A stretch of 64,000 bases of DNA from a beta proteobacterium AAP99. Lineage in GTDB: Bacteria > Pseudomonadota > Gammaproteobacteria > Burkholderiales > Burkholderiaceae_C. Every line of letters starts with the position of its first letter. The first letter of the stretch is position 1. The notes under the pieces were generated by a model. That model had not been told where the DNA came from and made no database searches. It saw only the letters and a list, made by a program, of their open reading frames with translations. The stretch covers positions 1 to 64,000 of the forward strand of contig LJIA01000008.1 in assembly GCA_001295775.1 (NCBI GenBank). The letters are read 5' to 3'. The position numbers and the translations under genes are program-made. Shown here piece by piece: positions 35,796 to 46,895 of the stretch.

Positions 35796-37300
35796 GCATC
35801 GTCTCCCAATGGCTGCTTGACCACGCGGCCTCCGGCGCGGATCTCGTGTCGGACAGCCGACGCGTGCGCAAGGGTCATGTGTTCGTAGCTTATCCCGGCC
35901 AGACGCATGACGGCCGCGCCTACATCGATCAGGCGCTGGCCGCGGGTGCGGCTGCGCTGATCGTCGAGGCTGAAGGTTTCGACGCAGCGGGCAGGCATTT
36001 CGACGTGCCGGTGCTGCAGGTCTCGCAGCTCAAGCGCAGCGCCGGTGAGATTGCCAGCGCCTACTACGGCCACCCCACCCACAAGCTCGCCGTGATCGGC
36101 GTCACGGGCACGAGCGGCAAAACCACCACCACGCAATGGATCGCCCACACGCTCACGCGCGCAGGCCTGAAGTGCGGCGTGATCGGCACCCTGGGAGCGG
36201 GCTTCGTGGGTCGGCTGCAGGACTTCGGCCTGACCACGCCCCAATCGGTGGACCTGCAGCGCACCTTTGCGCAGCTGCTGCGCGAGGGCGCGCAGGCCGT
36301 GGCGATCGAGGCGTCCTCCATCGGGCTGGCGGAGCACCGTCTGGCCGGCACGCGCTTTCACACCGCCGTGTTCACCAACCTCACGCAGGACCACCTCGAC
36401 TACCACGGCACCATGGAGGCCTATGAGGCCGCCAAGCGGGCGCTCTTCACCTGGCCGGGCCTGAAGGCGGCAGTGACCAACCTGGATGACGCAGCCGGGC
36501 AGCGCGTGGCCAAGCTGATTTCGGCGCAGGCGAATGTGCCGCATCTGGTGGGGTACGGTCTGCAGCGGCACGACGGTTTTGTGTGCGACATCGAGCTGTT
36601 CGTTCGCGACCTTGCCTGGACCGCGTCTGGGGCCGAGCTGGCCATGACCGACGGCGAAGCTGAGGTCCACGCCCGTCTGCCGGCATTCGGCGTGTTCAAC
36701 GTCAGCAATGCCCTGGCTGTGACTGGTGCGATGCTGTCGCTCGGCATTCCGCTCGCCAACGCTGCCGAGTTGCTGGCCGATGTGCCGCTGGTCGACGGCC
36801 GACTGATGTCCTTCGGCGGCTCGGGCCAACCGCTGGTGATTGTGGACTACGCCCATAAGCCGGATGCGCTGGACAAGGTGCTGCAGGCCATGCAGCCAGT
36901 GGCGCGGACCCGCGGCGGCAAGCTCGTCTGTGTGTTCGGCTGTGGTGGTGATCGGGATGCGAGCAAGCGGCCGATCATGGGCGCGATTGCGGCCCGGCTG
37001 TCCGATCGCATGGTGATCACCAGTGACAACCCGCGCAGTGAAGACCCGCTGGCCATCATGGCGCAGATCGAAGCCGGCCTGCCCGGCGGCTCGGCGGCGA
37101 GTGCTGGCATCCCGGTCATTCTGCAGGCGGATCGCGCCCAAGCGATCGGTGGCAGCATTGCGCAGGCCAATCCGCAAGACGTGATCGTTGTTGCAGGCAA
37201 GGGCCATGAGACCTATCAGGAAGTGCGCGGTGTGAAGCACCCGTTCGAGGATGCTGCACACGTCAAGGCGGCGCTCGCTGCGCGGAGTGCGGCACGATGA
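35792..37300 (+). CDS. murE: UDP-MurNAc-Ala-Glu:meso-diaminopimelate ligase
   Basis: 502 aa from GTG 35792, overlapping ftsI by 4 bp. Mur ligase motifs: P-loop GVTGTSGKTTTTQW, SSIGLAEHRL, LTQDHLDYHG and VDYAHKPDAL. The DNPR motif (SDNPRSEDP) specifies meso-diaminopimelate instead of lysine, so the wall is of the Gram-negative DAP type. It adds the third residue of the peptide stem in the cytoplasm. Confidence 0.97.
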   Translation: MSIVSQWLLDHAASGADLVSDSRRVRKGHVFVAYPGQTHDGRAYIDQALAAGAAALIVEAEGFDAAGRHFDVPVLQVSQLKRSAGEIASAYYGHPTHKLAVIGVTGTSGKTTTTQWIAHTLTRAGLKCGVIGTLGAGFVGRLQDFGLTTPQSVDLQRTFAQLLREGAQAVAIEASSIGLAEHRLAGTRFHTAVFTNLTQDHLDYHGTMEAYEAAKRALFTWPGLKAAVTNLDDAAGQRVAKLISAQANVPHLVGYGLQRHDGFVCDIELFVRDLAWTASGAELAMTDGEAEVHARLPAFGVFNVSNALAVTGAMLSLGIPLANAAELLADVPLVDGRLMSFGGSGQPLVIVDYAHKPDALDKVLQAMQPVARTRGGKLVCVFGCGGDRDASKRPIMGAIAARLSDRMVITSDNPRSEDPLAIMAQIEAGLPGGSAASAGIPVILQADRAQAIGGSIAQANPQDVIVVAGKGHETYQEVRGVKHPFEDAAHVKAALAARSAAR

Positions 37301-38694
37301 GCATGCTCAGCCTGCGCCAGGCCGCGATGATGCTGCCGCCGGAGTGCCATGCCACCGTGCGCGGTGACGCGGACACGGTGTTCGCCCGCGTCCACAGTGA
37401 CACCCGCAGCCTTCAGGCCGGCGACTTGTTCGTGGCCCTAAGGGGTGAGCGCTTTGACGGCAATGACTTCGTCGCGCGGGCTGCAGCAGCCGGCGCCGTG
37501 GCTGCGCTGGTCCACCCAAGTGCGCAGTTGCCGGAGGGCTATCCAGCGCTGATCGTTGCAGACACCAAGCAGGCCCTCGCTGCGCTGGCCCATGCCTGGC
37601 GCATGCGCTTTGCCCTTGCGCTGGCTGTTGTCACTGGCAGCAACGGCAAGACCACCACCAAGGAAATGATCGCCAGCATCTTCCGAGCTGCGGTGGGCGA
37701 CGATGCCGTACTGGCGACGGCAGGCAACCTCAACAACGACATCGGCCTGCCCCTCACACTGCTGCGCCTGCGCGCCGGACACCGGCTCGCGGTCATCGAG
37801 CTGGGCATGAACCACCCCGGCGAGACGGCTCTGCTGGCGCGCATCGCTGCGCCCACCGTGGCGCTGGTGAATAACGCACAGCGCGAGCATCAGGAGTTCA
37901 TGGCCACCGTGGAAGCCGTGGCGCAGGAGCATGCCGATGCGCTGCGTGCACTGGGCACCAGCGGAGTGGCGGTCTTCCCGGCAGATGACACCTACACGGA
38001 CCTCTGGCGCCAGGCGGCGGGTGGGCGCGAGTGCCTCACGTTCAGCACGCATCCGGAAACCGATTCCGCTTGTCTGGCGGGCGTCTCCAGACAAAATGGC
38101 CTGGAGATCCGCATCCAGCGCGGATCTATGGTTTCGAGTGCGGGCGTCAGCCTGAGCATTGACGGTGCGCATAACCACCACAACGCGCTGGCGGCAGCCG
38201 CCGTGGCGGTGGCCTGCGGGCTGGACGACGACGCCATCGTGCGCGGACTGGAAAGCTTCCGGCCGGCCAAGGGCCGCATGCAGCGCGTCGGTGGCCTGCC
38301 GTTTGCGCTGATCGACGACAGCTACAACGCCAACCCGGATTCAGTGCGCGCCGCCATCAACGTGCTTGCGCCCCTGGCGGGCAAGCGCCTGCTGGTGCTC
38401 GGTGACATGGGCGAGGTCGGCGATCAGGGGCCGGCATTCCACGCAGAAGTGGGTGCCCACACGGCTGAGCAGCGCATCGACCTGCTGGTGGCGATGGGCG
38501 AGGCCTGCCGTGAATCCGTGCGCGCCTGCCTGGCTGCGGGTGGCCGCGCGATCCATGTGGAGTCACCGGCCGCTGCCGTGGACGCGCTCATGCAGGAACA
38601 ACCCGGCGCCGGTGACACGGTGCTGGTCAAGGGCTCGCGCTTCATGGCGATGGAGCGCGTGGTCGAAGAAATCAAGAAGAGGGGAGGCGCCTGA
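37297..38694 (+). CDS. murF: UDP-MurNAc-tripeptide:D-Ala-D-Ala ligase
   Basis: 465 aa. Mur ligase motifs: [19 protein letters not shown] (N-domain), P-loop [29 protein letters not shown] and [10 protein letters not shown] (ADDSYNANP-type signature of MurF). It adds D-Ala-D-Ala, made by the Ddl at 45155, to complete the pentapeptide. Starts ATGA-overlapped with murE; its last base is the first base of mraY. Confidence 0.97.
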   Translation: MSMLSLRQAAMMLPPECHATVRGDADTVFARVHSDTRSLQAGDLFVALRGERFDGNDFVARAAAAGAVAALVHPSAQLPEGYPALIVADTKQALAALAHAWRMRFALALAVVTGSNGKTTTKEMIASIFRAAVGDDAVLATAGNLNNDIGLPLTLLRLRAGHRLAVIELGMNHPGETALLARIAAPTVALVNNAQREHQEFMATVEAVAQEHADALRALGTSGVAVFPADDTYTDLWRQAAGGRECLTFSTHPETDSACLAGVSRQNGLEIRIQRGSMVSSAGVSLSIDGAHNHHNALAAAAVAVACGLDDDAIVRGLESFRPAKGRMQRVGGLPFALIDDSYNANPDSVRAAINVLAPLAGKRLLVLGDMGEVGDQGPAFHAEVGAHTAEQRIDLLVAMGEACRESVRACLAAGGRAIHVESPAAAVDALMQEQPGAGDTVLVKGSRFMAMERVVEEIKKRGGA

Positions 38695-39860
38695 TGCTGA
38701 TGTGGTTGGCGCAACTCGCACCGGAAATCGGCGCGTTCAACGTGTTCAGGTACATCACCTTCCGTGCGGTCATGGCCTGCATCACGGCCATCGTGATGGG
38801 TCTGGTGCTCGGGCCCTGGGTCATCCGCAAGCTGCGTGAGTTGAAGGTCGGCCAGGCCGTGCGGACCGACGGACCGCAGACCCACCTGGTCAAGAGCGGC
38901 ACACCCACCATGGGCGGCGCGCTCATCCTGCTGTCGATCGCAGTGTCCACCCTGCTGTGGATGGATCTGACCAACCGCTTCGTGTGGGTGGTGCTGATCG
39001 TGACCTTCGGCTTCGGCTGGATCGGCTGGGTGGATGACTACCGCAAGGTCGTGCACAAGAACCCAAAGGGTATGAGTGCGAAGGAGAAGTACTTCTGGCA
39101 GACACTCATTGGTCTCGCAGCGTCCATCTACCTGGCCTTTGCGGTGTCTACGCCGAACGTCGAGAAGAGCTTTGACCTGCTGCTGAACTGGCTGGCTTCG
39201 GGCATGACGATGCCCCTGCCCGAGCGGGCCGATTTGCTGGTGCCCTTCTTCAAGTCGGTGAGCTATCCGCTGGGGGTGTTCGGCTTCATCATCCTGTCCT
39301 ACTTCGTGATCGTCGGCACGAGCAATGCGGTGAACCTCACGGACGGGCTGGATGGCCTGGCCATCATGCCCACCGTGCTCGTGGGCAGCGCACTGGGCAT
39401 CTTTGCTTACGTGATCGGCCGGGTGGACTTTGCCAAATACCTATTCTTCCCGCACATCCCGGGTGCCGGCGAACTGATGGTGTTCTGCGCGGCCATGGGT
39501 GGCGCGGGCCTGGCTTTCCTGTGGTTCAACGCGCATCCGGCGCAGGTCTTCATGGGCGATGTGGGTGCGCTCGCGCTGGGCGGGGCGCTAGGCACCATCG
39601 CCGTGATCACGCGCCAGGAGATCGTGCTCTTCATCATGGGCGGCGTGTTCGTGGCCGAAACCCTCTCCGTGATGCTGCAGGTCTCCTACTTCAAATACAC
39701 CAAGCGCAAGTACGGCGAGGGGCGGCGGATTCTCAAGATGGCGCCCCTGCACCACCACTTCGAGGTCTCCGGCTGGAAGGAGACGCAGGTGGTCGTGCGC
39801 TTCTGGATCATCACCATGATGCTGGTGCTGATCGGTCTGTCCACCCTCAAGCTGCGTTGA
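38694..39860 (+). CDS. mraY: Phospho-MurNAc-pentapeptide translocase MraY
   Basis: 388 aa, about ten membrane helices. Diagnostic motifs: [24 protein letters not shown] (the Asp pair that binds Mg), [10 protein letters not shown] and the HHHFE loop ([10 protein letters not shown]). It moves phospho-MurNAc-pentapeptide to undecaprenyl phosphate, forming lipid I. TGATG coupling to murF; 10 bp to murD. Confidence 0.98.
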   Translation: MLMWLAQLAPEIGAFNVFRYITFRAVMACITAIVMGLVLGPWVIRKLRELKVGQAVRTDGPQTHLVKSGTPTMGGALILLSIAVSTLLWMDLTNRFVWVVLIVTFGFGWIGWVDDYRKVVHKNPKGMSAKEKYFWQTLIGLAASIYLAFAVSTPNVEKSFDLLLNWLASGMTMPLPERADLLVPFFKSVSYPLGVFGFIILSYFVIVGTSNAVNLTDGLDGLAIMPTVLVGSALGIFAYVIGRVDFAKYLFFPHIPGAGELMVFCAAMGGAGLAFLWFNAHPAQVFMGDVGALALGGALGTIAVITRQEIVLFIMGGVFVAETLSVMLQVSYFKYTKRKYGEGRRILKMAPLHHHFEVSGWKETQVVVRFWIITMMLVLIGLSTLKLR

Positions 39861-39870
39861 CGATCTGCCG

Positions 39871-41352
39871 ATGGAGTTTCTGAAAGACAAGTCGGTGCTG
39901 GTGCTGGGGCTCGGTGAGTCCGGGCTGGCCTGCGCACGCTTTGCCGTACGCCATGGCGCGCAGGTCACGGTGGCCGACACGCGCGAGCAGCCGCCCGGCC
40001 TGGAGCAGCTGCGCGCCGAACATCCGGCCGTGGCTGTGCGGCTGGGTGCATTTGATGCGTCGCTGCTGGACAACCAGCAGATCATGGCCATGAGCCCGGG
40101 GCTGGCGCCCACGCGACCTGAAATTCAGCAACTGCTCGCTGCGGCGAATGAGCGTGGCGTCACCGCGCACAGCGAGATCGACTGGTTTGCGCTGGCGCTT
40201 GCCCAACTGCAGGCGGAGCGCGGCTATGCGCCGAAGGTGGTGGCCATCACCGGCACCAACGGCAAGACCACAGTCACGGCACTGACGCGCCACCTCGCGC
40301 AGGCCGCCGGCCACGACACAGTGGCCTGCGGCAACATCAGCCCCGCAGCGCTGGCCGCGCTGCAGGCCGCGCTGGATGCCGACAGTCTGCCGAAGGTCTG
40401 GGTGCTGGAACTCTCGAGCTTCCAACTGCACTACACCAGCCTGCTGAAGGCCGATGCCGCCACGGTGCTCAACCTGTCTCAGGACCACCTGGACTGGCAC
40501 GCTGACATGGCGGACTACGCTGCCGCGAAGGCGCGCATATTCATCGGCACGCGGATCCGTGTGATCAATCGCGATGATCCGCTGGTGGCTCCGATGGGCT
40601 CCGGTGCTGCGCCCGAGCATGTGGTCACGTTCGGCCTCGGAGAGCCGACGCTTCCTCGTGACTTCGGGACGCAGGATGCTGGCCTGAAGTGGCTGGTGCA
40701 GGCTCAGCCCGCCGACGACACGCCGCGCAAGAAAAAGGACACTTCGCCCATCGAAGTCATGCAGAACCGCATGATGCCGGCCGATGCGCTGCGCATTCGC
40801 GGCAGCCACAACCATGCCAACGCGCTGGCCGCTCTCGCCCTGCTGCGTGCCATCGATCTGCCGCTCGCCGGGCTGCTCAAGGGCCTGCGCGACTATGCCG
40901 GCGAGCCGCATCGCTGCCAGTTCGTTGCCAGTGTGGATGAAGTGGACTACATCGACGACAGCAAGGGCACCAACGTCGGTGCCACGCAGGCGGCCATCGC
41001 CGGCCTGGCTGAAGGTCGTCGCCGCATCCACCTGATTGCGGGTGGTCTGGGCAAGGGGCAGGACTTCAGTCCTCTGGCCGAGCCCGTCACGCGCTATGCC
41101 AAGACCGTGCTGCTGATCGGGCAGGACGCGCCAGTGATCCGTGCGGCGCTTGCGGGCAGCTCGGCCGAGCTCATCGACTGCCCTGATCTGCCCGAGGCAG
41201 TACAGACCGCCGCCGAACGTGCTGCGGCCGGTGACATCGTGCTGCTTTCCCCGGCCTGCGCGAGCTTCGACATGTTCAAGGGCTACGCCCATCGATCCGA
41301 GGTATTCGTCCACGCGGTCAGCACACTGCAGAGCGAGCGAGGCCAGGCATGA
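39871..41352 (+). CDS. murD: UDP-MurNAc-Ala:D-Glu ligase
   Basis: 493 aa. N-domain VLVLGLGESGLACARFAV; P-loop ITGTNGKTTVTALT; LELSSFQL; LNLSQDHLDWH; IDDSKGTNVGATQAA. A Lys-rich insertion (PRKKKDTSP, near residue 288) sits between the central and C-terminal domains and makes the protein some 50 residues longer than E. coli MurD, a feature I associate with Burkholderiales. It overlaps ftsW by 4 bp. Confidence 0.97.
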   Translation: MEFLKDKSVLVLGLGESGLACARFAVRHGAQVTVADTREQPPGLEQLRAEHPAVAVRLGAFDASLLDNQQIMAMSPGLAPTRPEIQQLLAAANERGVTAHSEIDWFALALAQLQAERGYAPKVVAITGTNGKTTVTALTRHLAQAAGHDTVACGNISPAALAALQAALDADSLPKVWVLELSSFQLHYTSLLKADAATVLNLSQDHLDWHADMADYAAAKARIFIGTRIRVINRDDPLVAPMGSGAAPEHVVTFGLGEPTLPRDFGTQDAGLKWLVQAQPADDTPRKKKDTSPIEVMQNRMMPADALRIRGSHNHANALAALALLRAIDLPLAGLLKGLRDYAGEPHRCQFVASVDEVDYIDDSKGTNVGATQAAIAGLAEGRRRIHLIAGGLGKGQDFSPLAEPVTRYAKTVLLIGQDAPVIRAALAGSSAELIDCPDLPEAVQTAAERAAAGDIVLLSPACASFDMFKGYAHRSEVFVHAVSTLQSERGQA

Positions 41353-42566
41353 AGCTTGGATTGCGTCTGCCCAGCTTCCCTGGCTTCGGCCGGCAGGACG
41401 CGCTGCTGCCTTCACTGCCCACGCGCACCGAAATGGCCAGCGTGGACCGCGTGCTGCTCACCACCATCGGCCTGCTGCTGGCCCTGGGTGCGGTGATGGT
41501 CTATTCCGCCTCAGTGGCCCTGCCCGATGCGCCGCGCTTCTCGAACTACTCGCCCACGCACTTTCTGTTTCGACACCTGGTGTTCATCACGATCGCGCTG
41601 TGCGCAGCGATGGTGATCTTCCAGCTGCCCATGAAGTTCTGGCAGCGCTGGGCACCGATTCTGTTCCTGGGCGGGTTGGTACTGATGGTGCTGGTACTTG
41701 TGCCGGGCATCGGCAAGGGAGTGAACGGCGCGCATCGCTGGATTCCGCTGTATGTGATCAACCTGCAGCCTTCCGAGCTGATGAAGCTTTTCGTGATTCT
41801 GTACGGCGCCGACTATGCCGTGCGCAAGCAGGCCGTGCTGCAGCAGTTCAAGCAGGGGCTGCTGCCCATCGTCGTGGTGCTGGGCGTCGTGGGCGGCTTG
41901 CTGCTGTTGCAGCCCGATCTGGGCGCACTGATCGTGATCTCAGGCATTGCGGTCGGCATCCTGTTCCTCGGCGGCATGAGCCTGCGAATCTTCCTCGGTT
42001 CAGTGGCGGCGCTGACCACCGTGTTCGTCGCCGTGATCCTGCTGTCACCATGGCGGCGCGACCGGATCTTTGCCTACCTGAACCCCTGGGACGAGCAGAA
42101 CGCCCTGAACCGCGCCTATCAGCTCACCCACTCGCTGATCGCCTTCGGGCGCGGCGAGATCTTTGGCGTGGGGCTGGGTGCCAGCGTCGAAAAGCTGCAC
42201 TACCTGCCGGAGGCGCACACCGACTTCATCATGGCGATCATCGGCGAGGAACTTGGCTTCATCGGCGTGTTCTTTGTCGTGTCCTGCTTCTACATCATCG
42301 TGCGCAAGGCCTTCGAGATCGGCCGTCAGGCCATCAAGCTGGACCGCGTTTTCGCAGGCCTGGTGGCGCAGGGCATCGGCATCTGGATCGGCATCCAGGC
42401 CTTCATCAACATCGGCGTGGCCAGTGGCCTGCTGCCTACTAAGGGCCTGACCCTGCCCTTCATCAGCTACGGCGGCAGCGCCATGCTGATGAGCTGCGTG
42501 GCGATGGCAGTGCTTGCGCGCGTGGACTACGAGAGCCGCCAGATGATGCGGGGGAAGACGCTGTGA
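41349..42566 (+). CDS. ftsW: Septal peptidoglycan glycosyltransferase FtsW (SEDS)
   Basis: 405 aa with about ten membrane helices. SEDS motifs: [65 protein letters not shown] in two pieces, and [10 protein letters not shown]. It polymerises lipid II at the septum with FtsI. An N-terminal cytoplasmic stretch of about 35 residues precedes the first helix. ATGA overlaps on both sides. Confidence 0.97.
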   Translation: MKLGLRLPSFPGFGRQDALLPSLPTRTEMASVDRVLLTTIGLLLALGAVMVYSASVALPDAPRFSNYSPTHFLFRHLVFITIALCAAMVIFQLPMKFWQRWAPILFLGGLVLMVLVLVPGIGKGVNGAHRWIPLYVINLQPSELMKLFVILYGADYAVRKQAVLQQFKQGLLPIVVVLGVVGGLLLLQPDLGALIVISGIAVGILFLGGMSLRIFLGSVAALTTVFVAVILLSPWRRDRIFAYLNPWDEQNALNRAYQLTHSLIAFGRGEIFGVGLGASVEKLHYLPEAHTDFIMAIIGEELGFIGVFFVVSCFYIIVRKAFEIGRQAIKLDRVFAGLVAQGIGIWIGIQAFINIGVASGLLPTKGLTLPFISYGGSAMLMSCVAMAVLARVDYESRQMMRGKTL

Positions 42567-43648
42567 TCATGCCGGCGCACAAGCACCTCATCGTCATGGC
42601 CGCGGGTACCGGCGGGCACATCATGCCTGGCCTGGCCGTGGCGCGCGAAATGCAGCAGCGCGGCTGGACGGTCAGCTGGCTGGGTACCAGCCATGGCATG
42701 GAGAATCGCCTTGTGCCACCGAGCGGCCTGCCCATGGACACGATCACGTTTTCCGGCCTGCGGGGCAAGGGCGTGCTGCACACGCTCACAGGCGGTCTGC
42801 GGCTGCTCGCGGCGTTCTGGTCCTGCCTGCGCATCTTGCTCAAACGTAAGCCGCAGGCCGTGCTGGGTATGGGCGGCTACGTCTGCTTTCCCGGCGGCAT
42901 GATGGCCTCGCTCCTTGGCAAGCCGCTGGTGCTGATGAATGCAGACGCCGCCCTGCTGTTGTCGAACAAGGCGCTGCTGCCGGTGGCGGATCGTGTCACC
43001 TTTGGCTTTTCAGGCGGCCCTGCCGACTCCACCAAGGGCGCGGTGGTGACGGGCAATCCGGTTCGCAAGGAGATTGCCGATCTGCGTGAGCCCGCGGAGC
43101 GCTTTGCCGGTCGCAGTGGCCCACTGCGGCTGCTGGTCGTTGGTGGCAGTCTGGGTGCCAAGGTGCTCAATGACACGGTGGTGAAGGCGCTCAAGCTGAT
43201 GCCTGAGTCGGAGCGACCCATCGTCACGCACCAGACGGGGACAAGCCACGAAGTCGGTGTCCGCGCAGACTACGAGGCTGCCGGGGTGGGTGCAGAGGTC
43301 CGCGCGTTCATTGATGACATGGCCGCCGAACTGGCGCGCTGCGACCTGATCGTCTGTCGTGCTGGAGCGGTCACGGTGTCGGAGCTGTGCGCCGCTGGCG
43401 TCCCGAGCGTGCTGGTGCCTCTTGTAGTGAGCACAACCAGCCACCAGCGGGACAACGCGGAGTGGATGGCCAGGCATGGCGCGGCCATTCATCTGCCGCA
43501 GACCGAGTTGAGCGCAGAGTCCCTCGCCCGGATGCTGGGCAGTCTGGACCGGGCAAAGCTGCAGGCCATTGCCGAGCAGGCGCGCAAGCTTGCGCAGCCC
43601 AATGCTGCAGCGCGTGTGGCTGATGAGATTGAAGGACTGGTGCGATGA
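42563..43648 (+). CDS. murG: UDP-GlcNAc:lipid I N-acetylglucosaminyltransferase MurG
   Basis: 361 aa from GTG 42563, which overlaps ftsW by 4 bp; ATG 42569 is an alternative. Motifs: [17 protein letters not shown] (lipid I side), [33 protein letters not shown]-type donor region, [15 protein letters not shown] and [14 protein letters not shown]. It converts lipid I to lipid II on the inner face of the membrane. Its stop overlaps the start of the duplicated murC fragment (ATGA), not the functional murC. Confidence 0.97.
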   Translation: MIMPAHKHLIVMAAGTGGHIMPGLAVAREMQQRGWTVSWLGTSHGMENRLVPPSGLPMDTITFSGLRGKGVLHTLTGGLRLLAAFWSCLRILLKRKPQAVLGMGGYVCFPGGMMASLLGKPLVLMNADAALLLSNKALLPVADRVTFGFSGGPADSTKGAVVTGNPVRKEIADLREPAERFAGRSGPLRLLVVGGSLGAKVLNDTVVKALKLMPESERPIVTHQTGTSHEVGVRADYEAAGVGAEVRAFIDDMAAELARCDLIVCRAGAVTVSELCAAGVPSVLVPLVVSTTSHQRDNAEWMARHGAAIHLPQTELSAESLARMLGSLDRAKLQAIAEQARKLAQPNAAARVADEIEGLVR

Positions 43649-43773
43649 AGCACGCGATCAAGCACATTCACTTTGTTGGCATCGGTGGGCCGAGCGAGGC
43701 GCAGCGTCTGCGCAGCGAACGCCGCCGCAGCGAAGGCAGACCCGTCTGCGACGCCCTGGGAGGCGGGCAATGA
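43645..43773 (+). pseudogene. Duplicated 5' fragment of murC fused to an Arg-rich tail (42-codon mini-ORF)
   Basis: ATG 43645 overlaps the murG stop (ATGA) and opens a 42-codon frame. The first 15 codons repeat the murC start [15 protein letters not shown]; the first 29 bases are identical to murC and the rest differ mostly at synonymous positions. Then follow 80 bp encoding [18 protein letters not shown] and a short tail, with hairpin GCAGAC-cc-GTCTGC (43736-43749). The frame stops with a TGA that overlaps the functional murC ATG (ATGA). GGGAGG (43758-43763) supplies murC with a ribosome-binding site. The fragment probably marks the ancestral murC start; translation of it could couple murG to murC. 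Confidence 0.75.
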
Positions 43774-45158
43774 AGCACGCGATCAAGCACATTCACTTCG
43801 TGGGAGTAGGCGGGTCCGGCATGAGCGGGATTGCCGAAGTGCTTCGAAATCTAGGTTACGCCGTGTCGGGCTCGGACCTGAGCGACAGTGCAACCACGCG
43901 GCGGCTTGCCGAGCTGGGCATCCGAATCGATATCGGGCATGACGCAATGAACGTCAAGGATGCCGATGCCGTGGTGGTCTCCACCGCAGTCGGCAACAGC
44001 AATCCCGAAGTGCAGGCGGCTCGCCTGGCGAAGGTGCCGGTGGTGCCGCGCGCCGTGATGCTCGCCGAACTCATGCGTTTGAAGCGAGGTATCGCGATCG
44101 CGGGGACGCATGGCAAGACCACAACGACCTCCCTCATGGCCAGTGTGCTGGCCGAGGGCGGGCTGGATCCGACCTTCGTGATCGGCGGACGCCTGAACAG
44201 TGCGGGTGCCAATGCGAAGCTGGGCAGCGGCGACTACATCGTGGTCGAAGCCGACGAGAGCGACGCGAGCTTTCTGAACCTGCTGCCGATGATCGCGGTG
44301 ATCACCAATATCGACGCCGATCACATGGACACCTACGGCCATGACTTCGCCCGACTGAAGCAGGCCTTCGTGGACTTCACGCATCGCCTGCCGTTCTATG
44401 GCACTGCCGTGCTGTGCGCCGACGATCCGCATGTGCGTTCGATCGTGCCCCTGGTGAGCAAGCCGATCACGACCTACGGGTTCTCCGAAGAGGCAGAAGT
44501 GCGCGCAGTGGATGCGCGCGCCGTGGGTACGCAGATGCACTTCACGGCGCTGCGCCCGGGGATGCCGCCACTGGCTGTTGAACTCAATCAGCCGGGCATG
44601 CACAACGTGCTCAATTCACTCTCCGTGATTGCAGTGGCTTCCGAACTGGGCGTAGATGACGGTGCCATCCAGCGGGGCTTGTCCGGCTTCCGAGGTGTGG
44701 GTCGCCGATTCACACGCCATGGGGAGCTCAGGGCCCCCTCTGGTGCGCATTTCGCGTTGGTCGATGACTACGGCCATCACCCGGTCGAGATGGCGGCCAC
44801 GCTGGCTGCTGCGCGGGGGGCATACCCCGGCCGACGCCTGGTCCTGGCGTTCCAGCCGCACCGCTACAGCCGTACGCGCGACTGCTTCGAGGACTTCGTG
44901 AAGGTGATGGGGCAGGCCGATGCGCTGTTGCTCGCTGAGGTGTACGCCGCCGGCGAGATGCCGATCGTGGCGGCCGACGGGCGTGCGCTCGCGCGCGCGC
45001 TGCGAGTGGCCGGCCGGATCGAGCCGGTGTTTGTTGAAGAGATCTCGAGCATGCCGCAGCGCATCCTGGACATGGTGCAGGAGGGCGATGTGGTTCTCGC
45101 GATGGGTGCAGGATCGATTGGCAATGTGCCGGCCAAGCTGATGGAGCTGATCAAATGA
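43770..45158 (+). CDS. murC: UDP-MurNAc:L-alanine ligase
   Basis: 462 aa. N-domain [20 protein letters not shown]-loop [14 protein letters not shown] (about 110), [30 protein letters not shown] and FQPHRYSRT are diagnostic. It adds L-Ala to UDP-MurNAc, the first step of the stem peptide. ATG 43770 is supported by GGGAGG six bases upstream. Longer frames from 43569 read through murG and the duplicated fragment and are rejected. The usual FVGIGG is FVGVGG here, while the upstream fragment keeps FVGIGG. Overlaps ddl by 4 bp. Confidence 0.97.
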   Translation: MKHAIKHIHFVGVGGSGMSGIAEVLRNLGYAVSGSDLSDSATTRRLAELGIRIDIGHDAMNVKDADAVVVSTAVGNSNPEVQAARLAKVPVVPRAVMLAELMRLKRGIAIAGTHGKTTTTSLMASVLAEGGLDPTFVIGGRLNSAGANAKLGSGDYIVVEADESDASFLNLLPMIAVITNIDADHMDTYGHDFARLKQAFVDFTHRLPFYGTAVLCADDPHVRSIVPLVSKPITTYGFSEEAEVRAVDARAVGTQMHFTALRPGMPPLAVELNQPGMHNVLNSLSVIAVASELGVDDGAIQRGLSGFRGVGRRFTRHGELRAPSGAHFALVDDYGHHPVEMAATLAAARGAYPGRRLVLAFQPHRYSRTRDCFEDFVKVMGQADALLLAEVYAAGEMPIVAADGRALARALRVAGRIEPVFVEEISSMPQRILDMVQEGDVVLAMGAGSIGNVPAKLMELIK

Positions 45159-46090
45159 ATCTCGGTCGTGTCGGCGTCCTGTATGGCGGCCGCTCCCATG
45201 AGCGCGAGGTCTCGATCATGTCGGGCATCGGCGTGCACAAGGCGCTGCTTGCCAAGGGCGTGGACGCGCATCTTTTCGACACGGGTGAACGCAGCCTCGC
45301 GGAGCTGGCCGCTGCAGGATTCGATCGCGTGTTCATTGCCTTGCACGGACGCTTTGGCGAGGACGGATCGCTCCAAGGTGCGCTGGAATTGCTCGGCATT
45401 CCCTACACAGGCAGTGGGGTGATGGCCAGCGCGATCGCCATGGACAAGATCATGACCAAGCGGATCTGGGCCAATCATGGTCTGCCAACGCCGCGTTTCG
45501 AAGTCCTGACTGACAGCAGCGAGCTGCGAACGGTGCCGGATCGGATCGGCCTGCCGCTGATGCTCAAGGCGCCGCATGAGGGCTCGACGATCGGCATCAC
45601 GAAGGTGGTGGGCTACTCGGACATGACGCAAGGCTTTGCCGCCTGCCGCGAGTACGACGAAGAGATCCTGGCCGAGGAGTTTGTAAGCGGGCGCGAGCTG
45701 ACTGTTGCTGTCCTGGGGCGCGGCCAGCAGGCGCGGGCGCTGCCCATCGTGGAGATCCGCGCGCCGGACGGCAACTACGACTTCGAGCACAAGTACTACA
45801 GCGACGATACGAAGTATCTGTGTCCCGCACCCATCGATCCAGCGCTCGCTGGCCGCATACAGAACATTGCCGTACGGGCATTCAATGCCATCGGCTGTGA
45901 AGGCTGGGCTCGCGTGGACGTGATGCTGCGTGCATCCGACGACGAACCGTTCCTGCTTGAAGTCAATACGTCTCCCGGCATGACAGGGCACTCGCTGGTA
46001 CCCATGGCAGCCCGTGCAGCGGGAATGAGTTACGAAGACCTGTGTGTGCTGCTTGTCTCAGAGGCACGCCTGAAGACTGCCAGCCATTGA
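45155..46090 (+). CDS. ddl: D-alanine--D-alanine ligase
   Basis: 311 aa, DdlB-type length. Motifs: [50 protein letters not shown], and the ATP-grasp end [10 protein letters not shown]...[16 protein letters not shown]. It makes the D-Ala-D-Ala dipeptide for MurF. It overlaps murC by 4 bp and is 6 bp before ftsQ, the typical ddlB position. Confidence 0.97.
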   Translation: MNLGRVGVLYGGRSHEREVSIMSGIGVHKALLAKGVDAHLFDTGERSLAELAAAGFDRVFIALHGRFGEDGSLQGALELLGIPYTGSGVMASAIAMDKIMTKRIWANHGLPTPRFEVLTDSSELRTVPDRIGLPLMLKAPHEGSTIGITKVVGYSDMTQGFAACREYDEEILAEEFVSGRELTVAVLGRGQQARALPIVEIRAPDGNYDFEHKYYSDDTKYLCPAPIDPALAGRIQNIAVRAFNAIGCEGWARVDVMLRASDDEPFLLEVNTSPGMTGHSLVPMAARAAGMSYEDLCVLLVSEARLKTASH

Positions 46091-46096
46091 GAACGC

Positions 46097-46861
46097 ATGT
46101 GGAACAACGCCAACGCACTGAACAAGCTTGCAGCGGTACTGATCACCGCGGCCACGCTCGCCCTCGCGTGGGCGGGTGTTCAGTGGCTCGCGCGCCATCC
46201 CTGGTTTGCGATCAAGACGGTACGGGTTGTCGGCGACACGGAGCGTGTCAACGAGATCACGCTTCGCACATCGCTGGTCAAGCGGATGCGTGGAACCTTC
46301 TTCACGACGAATCTGGCCGAGATCAAGCGCACGGCCGAAGGTTTGCCCTGGGTGAGGCGTGCGCAGGTCAGCAGACACTGGCCCAACGCCATCGTGATCC
46401 GTCTGGAAGCGCACCAGCCGCTGGCACGCCTGAACGAAGCCCAACTGGTCAACACCTTGGGCGAACCCTTCACGGTGAATCTGGGCGAAGTGGAAATGCT
46501 GGCCAAGCTGCCCGAGCTTGTAGGGCCCGAGGGAACGAGCGCGCAGATGAGCGAACGGTATCGCGTGCTCAGGCACCATCTCGAGCCGCTGGGTCTGTTG
46601 CCGGTGCGCGTGCTGCTGTCCGATCGACTGTCTTGGACCGTCGGTCTGCAACAGGGCACGGTGCTGGAGCTGGGGCGCGACATCGGCGCGCAGCCCGTCG
46701 AGGAGAGGCTCACTCGATTTGCCCAGTACTGGGATGCGTCCATCCGCAAGCTCGGCGTGCCGCAGCGTGTGGATTTGCGCTACCGGGACGGCTTTGCCTT
46801 CTACTCGCCCGGCTTGCGCGTGAAGGCAGCGCCGCAACCCAGCGCAGTGCGCACGCAATGA
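46097..46861 (+). CDS. ftsQ: Cell division protein FtsQ
   Basis: 254 aa. One membrane helix (about 14-34), then a POTRA domain (about 38-107: WFAIKTVRVVGDTERVN, VRRAQVSRHWPNAIVIRLEAHQP) and the beta domain. FtsQ scaffolds FtsL/FtsB and recruits later division proteins. The POTRA opening and the PNxxxIxxxEHxP-like stretch identify it. 34 bp before ftsA. Confidence 0.96.
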   Translation: MWNNANALNKLAAVLITAATLALAWAGVQWLARHPWFAIKTVRVVGDTERVNEITLRTSLVKRMRGTFFTTNLAEIKRTAEGLPWVRRAQVSRHWPNAIVIRLEAHQPLARLNEAQLVNTLGEPFTVNLGEVEMLAKLPELVGPEGTSAQMSERYRVLRHHLEPLGLLPVRVLLSDRLSWTVGLQQGTVLELGRDIGAQPVEERLTRFAQYWDASIRKLGVPQRVDLRYRDGFAFYSPGLRVKAAPQPSAVRTQ

Positions 46862-46895
46862 CGACTCACCGAATCAGGAAGATGGGAATCACGGC

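Noticed and set aside
43569-43769. N-terminal extension of murC from 43569
   Set aside because: It would read through the murG 3' end and the insert in a frame without family similarity; the conserved N-terminus begins at 43770 with a good ribosome-binding site.
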